Shown here: one piece after another, positions 54,960 through 64,000 of the stretch
How positions within the stretch are numbered: position 1 is the stretch's first letter
Layout of the letters: each line of letters starts with the position of its first letter
Assembly: GCA_029168955.1 (NCBI GenBank)
Contig: JAPDOI010001167.1
Coordinates: 1-64,000, forward strand
Reading direction: 5' to 3'
DNA length: 64,000 nucleotides
Source: Aplectana chamaeleonis
Taxonomy: Eukaryota > Nematoda > Chromadorea > Rhabditida > Cosmocercidae
Position numbers and translations under genes: made by a program
The notes under the pieces: model-generated
What the model saw: only the letters and a program-made list of their open reading frames with translations
Databases searched by the model: none
Told to the model about the DNA's origin: nothing

Positions 54960-56385
54960 TTTTGTATTTCCCTACTCAACCGTTGATGAAGTTCATACAC
55001 TTTATACCTTCATAACATTTGATAAGCTTTTTGTTTGTATTGGAGTCCATGTTTTCACCAAATCTTCTTCATGGCGGATTTTTTCTACCTTCTTCTACTA
55101 GCAGTTACGATTCAGAATACAACGAGCTTGCAAGACACTTTATTAGATTGCGTTATTACAAAATTTAGTCACCTATCTCTGAAAAATCAAAGTTATGCTA
55201 GACCTATCAGTGCGGGATTCCATATCAAATGATTGTGAGAGTTCAAAAGAATTACATTGGGTAAGCAAATGACAAGCATGGAAAATGAAAAGCTGGACTG
55301 AATATAGTTGATCAAGGCACAAAGTAAGGAAAACTAGAAGAAAATACAATTACTAAATACGAAACTGATTTACACGATGGAAAAGTATTACGAATAAAAC
55401 ATTTGTGAAAAGGGTTTCTTTGAAAAGAGTAATAGCGTTTTCCACTTGCGCTGATTGTTGGCTGAGCGTTCATTTATATCAATGAAGGGGTTCAAGAAGC
55501 GTTTAACACGAATGTCTCAGAATTCAAAAGTTCTATGCCGGGATTATTCGGTGTGCTGAATATGAATTTGATGTTTATTTGTCGATTTTCGGATTATTAG
55601 GGTATGTTTTGCCCCTGTGTAGCATCGCGCATACCGTAACCTACATTAAATCTCAGAATTTCGACAAACGGACCAAAGAATCGTGTTTAGTACCCTATAT
55701 TACCCCTGCATACAAGTTTGGAGCAAAATCCGAAATATTTTTTCAAACACCCAAAAAATCCGTGATGTTCGAAAACGCCCATAACTTTTTTCAGAGTGAG
55801 TCTAGGCAGCTGCGAAGGACATATTCGGACTCCACGTCCAAAAATGGCTTTAGAAAAGTACATTTCATGACTAGAAGGATTCTCCTTGTTAGATCACTTG
55901 AGTAGCTAGTAAGCTGCAGTATCTCATATTTCTTCTTCATACGCTTTCAAATTCCAAGAGTAAGCATCCACAATCGCGCGAAAATAAGAGCAGCGTTATT
56001 TTTATTTTTGATATTGACTATAAATATTAGTAAAGCGCTACCATTGCTCTCATTGATCGTGATATTGCCGGAAACACCTTGAATCGGTGTCATATTTTAC
56101 AGTATAATTATCGCCAATGTTGTTTTAGTCGGAATAAGACAACAATCTAATAAAATCGATCCTATATATGCATCAAATATGTTTAGATGCTTTAGCTGGC
56201 GACTGTAGCAAATGTGACTACATGTACAAAAACGTAGAAAAAACCGTCATAGAAAAGGTTTGGTGCAAATAAGGCTGCCGAAACTCTGCGATCACCCTTG
56301 CCTTTTCAACCTTCTCAGATGTACAACTAAAAGTTACACAACAAAACGATTGACTCAAGGCTGGAAATGTGAACGTCATCAGCGA
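54960..56385. other. Interior of the Mutator-like element, no gene seen
   Basis: AT-rich. 55520-55770 contains dispersed-repeat words (CAAACGGACC, GTTTAGTACCCTATA) also found in diverged form at 39.05-39.47 and 52.93-53.2 kb. Confidence 0.45.
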
Positions 56386-56938
56386 CTGTATAGGGAAATA
56401 AGATCGACTATCCTGTCTTCCACTGGGAGTTTTCGCTTCCAAATCGAGCTAAACGCTTGTAAATGTCGCCGAACCAGTCTTTTATGCTTTTACAGGCGAA
56501 ATACCGCTGGTTAACGTAACTTTTCGCCCAACACCCATTTCAACGGATGGAGCGATTTTTGCATATTTGCGCGTAATGTGTGAGCATGGTGTGCAGTTGC
56601 ACAGGCCACAATATATTTGACGGCTGTGCATTTTGTTCCACCTGTCTAAACGGCATGAGCCGGGGCTAGCTCATGTTGCGTCCAATCAGGAACCTCGCTC
56701 CTCCCCCGTTTCTCCCGCCTGCTCAGGAGTGTTGATACACGATGGCCACCACCCGCCTCAGGTTCCACCCCCTGCCGAAATTACAATCTCTGACACTTGT
56801 TCGGGATACGCCTTCGAAGTCGCCTCTCATTTTCATTTGTTAGGGTCGAAGCTTCACCGAAAGGGGTTATTTGAGGTGCTGGGCACGAATACGACAATCG
56901 CTTTTGGTTTAACGGAAAATTACGGTAGGTGTGGGGTA

Positions 56939-57209
56939 TACTGTGCTTCTCTGGGCCAAATTCCGGTCCGCAATTGCGTCTCGACACGCTTTGCGGCCGC
57001 ACGCGCTCGAGTCGGGGATTCCAGCGCCAAAGCTGACTCGAAGTGGCTTTTTTTATACAATTTCTCTTAGTTTACAGTTTCCAAAACCCACCTAGAGTCA
57101 GCAGATCGGCGGCTGCGGCGCTGGAAGCTCTTCCGACACGGGAGCGTGCGGCCGCAAAGCGTGTCGAGACGCAATTGCGAACCGGGATTCGGCCCAGATA
57201 AGCACAGTA
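56939..57209. mobile_element. TACTGTGCTTA hairpin MITE, copy 2 (271 bp)
   Basis: Ends TACTGTGCTTCTCTGGGCC and GGCCCAGATAAGCACAGTA. Equal in length to copy 1. Confidence 0.88.
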
Positions 57210-57298
57210 GTTGCGCTTTTCGACTAAATGGACCGAATGAATAAATGAATATTTTCGACTCCAGAATTTTCGCAAGAACAATGAATGAATATATGATC

Positions 57299-57433
57299 GA
57301 TCACTGGTCGAGAGATCGCCGCGTCAAACACCTGTGGCACCCACGCGAGCGAGGAGGTAATGATACTATCATTACCTCCTCGCTTGCGTGCGTGCCACTT
57401 GTGTTCGACGCGGCGATCTCTCGACCAGTGATC
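57299..57433. mobile_element. 135-bp hairpin element, copy 1
   Basis: GATCACTGGTCGAGAGATCG and its inverted copy form the ends; the centre is GGAGGTAATGATAC..ATTACCTCC. Near-perfect stem. Second copy of the same length at 61598-61732. Confidence 0.88.
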
Positions 57434-57474
57434 TACAATATTCGATTCTCTATTTTGAATGAATGGATATCGAT

Positions 57475-59871
57475 GACTTACTTGACTTAATCGGTTGGCT
57501 TTCGCCTGACGCGGTCATTCCGCATCTTCACCGAGGTGTGCCGTCCTAGTAGTCAGCCGTGTCCATTTGTCACGGTCCTCAGCCACAATTTGAACACAAT
57601 CCTTCCATTGATCACTATTCCACTTCCTGCGAAGTAAAACATCGCGCCTGAATTGCCTTTCAATGCCGAGTGATTTCAAATCCTCCTTCACCACATCCGT
57701 CCAAAACTTTCGCCTACGTCCAGGCGGCCGTTTCCAGACAGGACTTGGAAGCATCCTTAGAGCGTGTTGAACAAGACGATCTGGCGGTCTTCTTAAAATA
57801 TGCCCCAACAGACGAAGACGACCTTCCGTTGCCGCTTGAGATGGCATTGGGAGATGTTGGCACCTCCCTCGTGTCAATCGTAGATGTAAGCGTCAATCTC
57901 GTTGCAGAGATCTTCGTTGTGGCACATCCCCGGCCAGAAATATCCGAGCAAACGTCTAAACAGCTTCCCCTCCGTGCAATCCAACCTTTCCATCAGCGTC
58001 TTCGGTGCTGCCCACGTCTCCGATCCGTACATCATGACAGGGCGAATAGCGGATAAGTAGATGCGCAACTTGACTTCCTTCGCAATGGGCGTAGACCACA
58101 AACACTTGGTTAGAGAATTGAATGTAGACGTAGCTTTCGCACTTCGTTGTCGAATATTCGCTGCATAACTACCATCGTTCTTCAGCAAACAGCCCAAATA
58201 ACAGAAATCGTCCACCAGTTCGATACGTTGTCCGTCCACACGAACTCCCGTTGAAGGCCTCTGAGAGACCCACATCTGCTTGCATTTGTCCGGACGAAGA
58301 CGAAGTCCATAGGCTGCGGCATACTTCGAAACGAGGTTCACAATCCTTTGCAGTTTTGCGTTGTTTTCAGCGAATAACACAATGTCATCGGCGTACTCCA
58401 GGTCGACAAGGGAGCGTCCTGATGGTGTTAGGATCACGTCCGCTGGAAACTGTTCTGCAACTCTACGCATGATGTCATCAACGGCAAAGTTGAATAGGAA
58501 AGGTCCTGCTACAGCTCCTTGCCTTACTCCTGTTCTCACCTCGAAAGCTGACGTAAATCCGACAGGCGTAAGAACTGCTGCTGTTGTTCCTTTGTTCATG
58601 TCCTCGATTAGACGAACATACTTTTCCGGGACTCCATCGGCTCGCAAAGCGTTGAGCAATCGATCACGATAAGGAGAGTCGAATGCGGCTTCAAAGTCCG
58701 AAAAAGCAAGCTGTAATGGCTTCGAATACCGCTGCCACGATTCGATTACTCTTCTCACAACGAACACTTGGTCGATGGTCGATCTTCCAGGTCGAAAACC
58801 GGCTTGCTCCTCTCTGGTCGTTTCCTCACGATGTTTGATGAGTCGCTCGAGAATGATACGTTCTAAAACCTTGTACATGACACGAAGTAGATAGATTCCT
58901 CTGTAGTTCTTAGGATCCGTGACGGATAGCTTCTTGTGAAGAGGTACGATGATCGCATGTCTCCACGAATCGGGAATCCTTTCGCTCATCCATATGGCAC
59001 GGATGGTGTTGGTCATTTCACGAATCCCAGACGGAGGAAGAGCTTTCAGCATTTCAGCAGTGATGTTGTCATCTCCACCTGCCTTTCCATTCTTCATTTT
59101 CCGGGCACAATTCGAAACTTCAGCCTCAGCCGGCGGTTCCTCACTGACATCGTAATGTGCTCTCTGAACATGCGGCAGGTCTGGTACTGACGGCGCTGGA
59201 CGATTCAGTAGTGAACTGAAGTAATCCTTCCATAATGGCAGCGTCGCATCACCAACTGCAACTCCATTGGTAGTGTTGAGGACAGCAGAACATCTCTTCA
59301 TCTTGCCGCTATACTGTCGTAACAACGTGTAGGCTTTCCTCGGATTCTTCTCCTTCCAAGCCTTCTGAAACTCCTTAGCTCTACACGTCCATTCTCGTTC
59401 GCGGTCATTTTGAAGCTGCCGACGCAACTTCCTCCTGAGACGCTTCTCCTCCACGAAGTTTCCTGCAGTTCGGAGAGCACATACTCTGTTGTAAGTAGAT
59501 GTTGTTTCCTCTGAGACGTAGGCGAGCTTCTTCCTGGGCTGTACAACCGGGAGTGCCTCTTTGGAAGCGTCCTGGATGCACTTGATGAAAGAGTCCGCGT
59601 CGCAAAGTTTCTTCTTAGTCCGTACTCCGATGTGAATAGAAACGCGTTGTCGGAATTTCCTTCTGCATTCTTCGTCCCTGAGACTGGTCGTATCAATCCT
59701 CTGAAGAGACTTAGCCCCTCGCTTCCTCTTATGAATCCTCGCAGTAAAGTTCAACAGAACTGGACGGTGATCCGAATCGAATGCGACATCCCACACAGCT
59801 CTAGATCTTCGAATGTCCGATACTGGAATATTCCTCGTCAGAACATAGTCGAGCTGTAGTTTCAAAGTTGT
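57475..59871 (-). mobile_element. RTE-type LINE, 5'-truncated, with 13-bp target duplication
   Basis: The minus strand starts inside the endonuclease (LDYVLTRNIPVSDIRR, SDHRPVLLNF). It then shows the RT: KAGGDDNITAEML, QAGFRPGRSTIDQVFVVRR, LAFSDFEAAFDS (motif A), GVRQGAVAGPFLFNF, EYADDIVLF (catalytic YADD), FCYLGCLLKNDG, YGSETWA. The frame ends at 57874 after one frameshift; the C-terminal GHILRRPPDRLVQHALR part continues in another frame to 57515. The tail is GATTAAGTCAAGTAAGTC. The target duplication AATGGATATCGAT is at 57462-57474 and 59872-59884. The long open frame begins in host DNA (60066-59872), so its first 65 codons are not part of the element. Confidence 0.93.
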
Positions 59872-60168
59872 AATGGATATCGATAATCGAATAATTTCGA
59901 ATGAATGAAATAATTTAACTACGGGCCTACCGAATTCAGAGCTTTGCGACACTACTGCTTTTAAGAGGCAGTTTTCAAACATGGCGTCGAAAGCTTTTGA
60001 ACAGTTCAATATTTTCAATATTCCGCTCGGGCAGGGTTCATGAGTGGCGGCACGCAAATTCGACACGTATCGTTTCTACACTAGCAGCTGTCTGATGCCA
60101 CCTACAGCGGCTATAATGCGCTATTCATACCTACCAACACCAGCGCGTCACGAGCGGGCGTTTCGTTA

Positions 60169-60304
60169 GGCGTCGTTTATACTTCCGCCGCCGAGCGGCG
60201 CGGCGAAATGCAATCCAACAATATCGTTCGTGCCGCGCCGCGTGATCAATATTACAGAAATGCACTTCGCAGCGCCGCTCGGCGGCGGGAGTATAAACGA
60301 CTCC
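60169..60304. mobile_element. GC-rich hairpin element (GTCGTTTATAC ends)
   Basis: CGTCGTTTATACTTCCGCCG and its inverted copy CGGCGGGAGTATAAACGA, with CCGAGCGGCGC on both arms. Confidence 0.82.
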
Positions 60305-60309
60305 TTAGG

Positions 60310-60870
60310 CCGCATTAGGAGCTCATTCGCGGCGCGACGCGATGGTATAATCACCCTACGTATCGATCACGCGACGTCGCGTCGCGTTTTCGGTGGGTTT
60401 TCACAGTGAAGAGGCGCGATACATTCGAAATGACGCGCAATTCTTTTTCAGTGACACGACCAAATCTAGCAATGGAAGGAATAAAATAACCACATTTAGG
60501 GTCACATGCACTTGGAAGAACACGAAAAAACAAACCTTTTGGTATCGCTACAAAAAATTGTTGTTGCTTGTTTACGAAAAATTGCGTACGTACGCAGTTG
60601 CGCGCAGTCTCCCAGCGTTCACACCAGAATACGTGCTAGACGTGATTTACTCGTCGCATTGACATGTGCAATCGCGTCGCCATGCGAAAACTGCCGCCTA
60701 ACGGTGTGGCCGGAAGTCCCGCTCGCGCTGCGCACTTGTTAGGCGGCGTCTACAGTTCATTCGCGGCGCGACGTTATGATTAGCCTACGTATCGACCAAG
60801 CGACGTCGCGTCGCGTCGTCGCTAGGTGCTCACAGTGAAGAGGCGCGATACATCGGATTTGACGCGCAAA
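60310..60870 (+). repeat. Direct duplication of about 130 bp
   Basis: The segment with TTCGCGGCGCGACG, CCTACGTATCGA, GACGTCGCGTCGCG and CACAGTGAAGAGGCGCGATA occurs at about 60325-60435 and again at 60760-60870. Confidence 0.75.
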
Positions 60871-61307
60871 TGATGATCGCTCTGCGTCGATCGCGCCGCG
60901 TTGCATTGGAACGCGACTGTCATCATTTTCTCTTGCCCCATCAGGAACTCAAGGGGCGTCTAGATTTTTCTCAATCCTTTTCATTACTATGTCTTCCACT
61001 CTTATTCTCCGACGAGTTTTCATCGTCTGTTTTTTCTGTAGTTTCAGGCTGAGTCTGGCAGAAATCGATTATATTGAAGCTTCGAAGTTTTTCGTCGTTG
61101 AGGTTTTTCATAGCGTTCAAACGACAGGCGCACAATTCAGTCCTACTTGAACTCAAAATACCCTATTCTGTACACTTAACTCCGAAAAAAATCTGAGCAT
61201 AATTCGCCCCGATGTCTTTTTTGTTGCCTATCATTAATACAGCAGACTGTTATAACGAAATCAAAAAGAAGCGATAAAAGATACAGATGAATTATTATTT
61301 TTTTTTT

Positions 61308-62135
61308 TTTTTGCTTTGCTACGGATTAGTATGATTTGGAAATGAAACATTTGTGAGAAACTCGTTAAAAGAAGTGAAATGTCTTATGCCACTGATTTGG
61401 CATGGGAGTAAACTCGAAAGAAGCGCTAAAAACTCAGTGAAATGATTCATCGTTGATTTGGCCGTGCACTTGTTCACTAAACAACAAAAATTGAGTGTGA
61501 GATTGAAAAACCAAATCACGCACATCCTACTAAGCACACACATTCGTGTGACTGCAATTCTCTTAGTTGACAACATTCGCATAGACACACTATCGTCGAT
61601 CACTGCTCGAGAGATCGCCGCGTCGAAAACATGGGGCACGCACGCAAGCGAGGAGGTAGTGATAGGATCATTACCTTCTCGCTTGCGTGCGTGCCACATG
61701 TGCTCGACGCGGCGCTCTCTCGACCAGTGATCGACCATACGTGATGTTATTTCCACTTTCATTAATTGTTAGTCAATCGGAAGCGAACGCGTCAAATAAT
61801 TTAGTAATGCTTGAAAATCAATATTTCTGAATGATTGAGGTGGGAGACACAACATAATTTTGCAAGGACCTGAGACTTGTTAACCTAAACTGCAAGCGTT
61901 AGGTTGGTTTCAGAAGAGATGTGCGTGATTTGGTTTTTCAATCTCACACTCAATTTTTGTTGTTCAGTAAACAAGTGCACAGCCAAATCAATGATGAATC
62001 ATTTCACTGAGTTTTTAGCGCTTCTTTCGAGTTTATTCCCATGCCAAATCAGTAGCATAAGACATTTCACTTCTTTTATCGAGTCTCACAAATGTTTCAT
62101 TCCCATATCATACTAATCCGTAGCAAAGCAAAAAA
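61308..62135. mobile_element. Foldback element with 220-bp arms enclosing a hairpin
   Basis: Arms 61308-61535 and 61917-62135 are inverted copies (TTTGCTTTGCTACGGATTAG at the outer end; CACACTCAATTTTTGTTGTT inside). The 135-bp hairpin 61598-61732 sits in the loop. The open frames in the arms mirror each other and are not genes. Confidence 0.87.
61598..61732. mobile_element. 135-bp hairpin element, copy 2
   Basis: Same family and length as 57299-57433; the stem carries GCACGCACGCAAGCGAGGAG. A few mismatches between arms. Confidence 0.87.
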
Positions 62136-62349
62136 GGTAAATAATTTTACTTTATTTTCGCAAAGGTTTCCTTTTAAAGGCACATAACACCCTCAGATAT
62201 GACCTTTCAAATGTTCATGTAGTTGTGTAGTAGACCCCTCTTGCATAACACTTGCCCACACCTTCTAGCACCACCACAGTTCACACCCTTTTTCATGGTT
62301 TCCGAACCCAATAACGACTAGATGAACGGTTGAATCACAACCGCGTTTT

Positions 62350-64000
62350 CGATTTTCACTCCCTTGCCGGTCCTCCCGGTTGGGTCGAACACACGATCCG
62401 TAACGCTTAGCATACTAGCAGTTGGGTCCCGCCCTCTCTCTCCGGCGCTTGGCGCTTTTTAGTGTGCTTATCTGGGCCAAATTCCGGTCCGCAATTGCGT
62501 CTCGACACGCTTTGCGGCCGCACGCTCCCGAGTCAGAAGAGCTTCCAGCGCTGCAGCCGCCGATCTGCTGACTCTAGGTGTGTTTTGGAAACTGGACACT
62601 GAGAAAAATTGAGAAAATTGTATAAAAGCCACATCGAGTCGGCTTTGGCGCTGGAAACCCGACTGGCTCGAGCGCGTGCGGCCGCAAAGCGTGTCGAGAC
62701 GCAATTGCGGACCGGAATTTGGCCCAGATAAGCACAGTAAGTCAAGTTTCACACACTTTCCCCGGCGCTTGGCGCACTCCCAGTTGGGTCGCGAATACGT
62801 TCCCCGGCACATGGAGCACTTCCAGTTGGGTCCCGCACACTTTCCTAGGCGCTTGGCGTACCCGAAGTTGGGTCCCGCACACGTTCTACGGCGCTTGGCG
62901 TGCTCCCAGTTAGATCCCGCCCACTATCCCCGACGCTTGGAGCGCTCCCAGTTGGGTCCCGCACACTTTCTCTGGCGCTTTTTATTTGGGGTCTCGCACA
63001 CGTTCCCCGCCGCTTGGCACACTTTTAGTTGAGTCGCGAACACGTTCCCCGGCGCTTGGCGCACTTCTAGTGTGGTTCCGAACACGTTCCTGGCGCTCGG
63101 CGCCCTTCTAGTTGGGTCCCGAACACGTTCCCCGGCGCTCAGCACAGTTCTAGTTGGGTCCCGCATACGTTGCGCAGCGCTTGGCGCACTTCCACTTAGG
63201 TCCTGCACACTTTCCCCAGCACTTGGCGCACCTCTACTTGGGTCCTGCACACGTTCATCGGCGCTTGGCGCACTTATAGCTGGGTTCCGCACATGTTCCT
63301 GGCGCTCGGCGCACTTCTAGTTGGGTCCCGCACACGTTTCCCGGCGCTCAGCACAGTTCTAGTTCGGTCCCGCATATGTTGCCCAGCGCTTGACGCACTT
63401 CTACTTGGGTCCTGCACACGTTCCCCGGCTCTTCGCGCACTTCTGTTTGGGTCCCGCACACGTTCTCCGGCTCTTGGCGCACTTCTAGTGTGGTTCCAAA
63501 CACGTTCCTGGCGCTCAGCACAGTTCTAGTTGGGTCCCGCTTACGTTGCTCAGCGCTTGGCGCACTTCTACTTGGGTCCTGCACACGTTCTCCGGCTCTT
63601 GGCGCACTTCTAGTGTGGTTCCGAACACGTTCCTGGCGCTCGGCGCCCTTCTAGTTGGGTCCCGAACACGTTCTCCGGCGCTCAGCACAGTTCTAGTTAG
63701 GTCCCGCATACGTTGCCCAGCGCTTGGCGCACTTCCACTTGGGTCCTGCACTCGTTCCCCGGCGCTTGGCGCACTTCTAGTGTGGTTCCGAACACGTTCC
63801 TGGCGCTCAGCACAGTTCTAGTTGGGTCCCTCATACGTTGCCCAGCGCTTGGCGCACTTCTACTTGGGTCCTGCACACGTTTTCCGGTTCTTGGCGCACT
63901 TCTAGTGTGGTTCCGAACACGTTCCTGGCGCTCGGCGGCCTTCTAGTTGGGTCCCGAACACGTTCCCCGGCGCTCAGCACAGTTCCACTTGGGTCCTGCA
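62350..64000. repeat. Minisatellite of about 42 bp, running off the window
   Basis: The unit is CGTTCCCCGGCGCTTGGCGC followed by ACTTCTAGTTGGGTCCCGCA and two bases. A second unit type has CTGGCGCTCAGCACAGTTCT. It is interrupted at 62460-62739 by a MITE. Frequent open frames on both strands are products of the repeat. Confidence 0.92.
62460..62739. mobile_element. TACTGTGCTTA hairpin MITE, copy 3, inside the minisatellite
   Basis: Ends TAGTGTGCTTATCTGGGCC and GGCCCAGATAAGCACAGTA; minisatellite units on both sides show it inserted into the array. Confidence 0.88.

Larger units (their letters stand above)
51358..56754. mobile_element. 5.4-kb Mutator-like foldback
   Basis: Terminal inverted repeats of about 380 bp (51358-51735 and 56390-56754) begin GGGTGGTGGCCATCGTGTAT and are flanked by a perfect 9-bp duplication GCCTCAGGT (51349-51357 and 56755-56763). 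Long inverted ends plus a 9-bp duplication are the hallmarks of Mutator-like elements. The interior has two further inverted-repeat pairs and no recognisable transposase, so it is non-autonomous or a carrier of other insertions. Confidence 0.85.

Noticed and set aside
59872..60066. First 65 codons of the long RTE open frame
   Set aside because: They lie outside the 13-bp target duplication, in host DNA fused by chance to the truncated element.
60971..61156. 61-codon minus-strand frame with an acidic tail
   Set aside because: The composition looks protein-like, but the opposite strand carries an equally plausible exon after TGTAGTTTCAG; neither could be tied to a family.
62468..63946. Many open frames of 60-118 codons on both strands
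   Set aside because: Products of the right-edge minisatellite and the MITE in it.

Overview
The window looks like a repeat-rich nuclear chromosome segment of a nematode. The main reason is one intact nematode-type actin gene on the minus strand (six exons, 376 codons). Its introns are partly tiny (55-56 nt) and its splice acceptors are of the TTTCAG type typical of nematodes. Three kinds of LINE (RTE, CR1-like, jockey-like with an N-terminal zinc finger) and many hairpin MITEs fit a clade V, possibly strongylid (hookworm-like) species. The species-level statement is inference.

Layout. 0-3.3 kb is the most gene-like flank: several exon-sized open segments with splice signals, plus a decayed class-3 lipase pseudogene on the minus strand (2.5-3.2 kb). 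3.3-16.4 kb holds MITEs, a large foldback (5.7-6.6 kb), a tRNA-Ser-like relic (15.5 kb) and a few weak exon candidates. 16.5-22.0 kb is a nested stack: an outer element with 8-bp direct repeats and CAG-type ends contains a mariner-type foldback, which contains a second element with an 8-bp target duplication, which carries two short-period arrays and a truncated CR1 LINE. 23.1-44.05 kb is the actin gene. Its first intron is 16.5 kb and holds a jockey 3' fragment, a CR1 LINE, a satellite with one TGACGTCA box in most 42-bp units, a 2.9-kb foldback and several hairpin MITEs. 44.05-49 kb upstream of actin carries a MITE about 170 bp before the start codon and a jockey-like LINE. 49-57.2 kb is a mosaic of nested hairpin elements and a 5.4-kb Mutator-like foldback with a 9-bp target duplication. 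57.5-59.9 kb is a 5'-truncated RTE LINE with a 13-bp target duplication. 60-64 kb has more foldbacks and a roughly 42-bp minisatellite that runs off the window.

The only gene shown to be intact is actin. The other coding matter is transposon-derived, pseudogenic, or single exons without an assigned family. I see no operon, CRISPR or prokaryotic feature. The strongest unusual structures are the transposon-packed actin intron, the four-deep nest at 16.5-22 kb with an internal record of its own empty site, the Mutator-like pair (5.4 kb and 162 bp) and the TGACGTCA-bearing satellite inside the actin gene.
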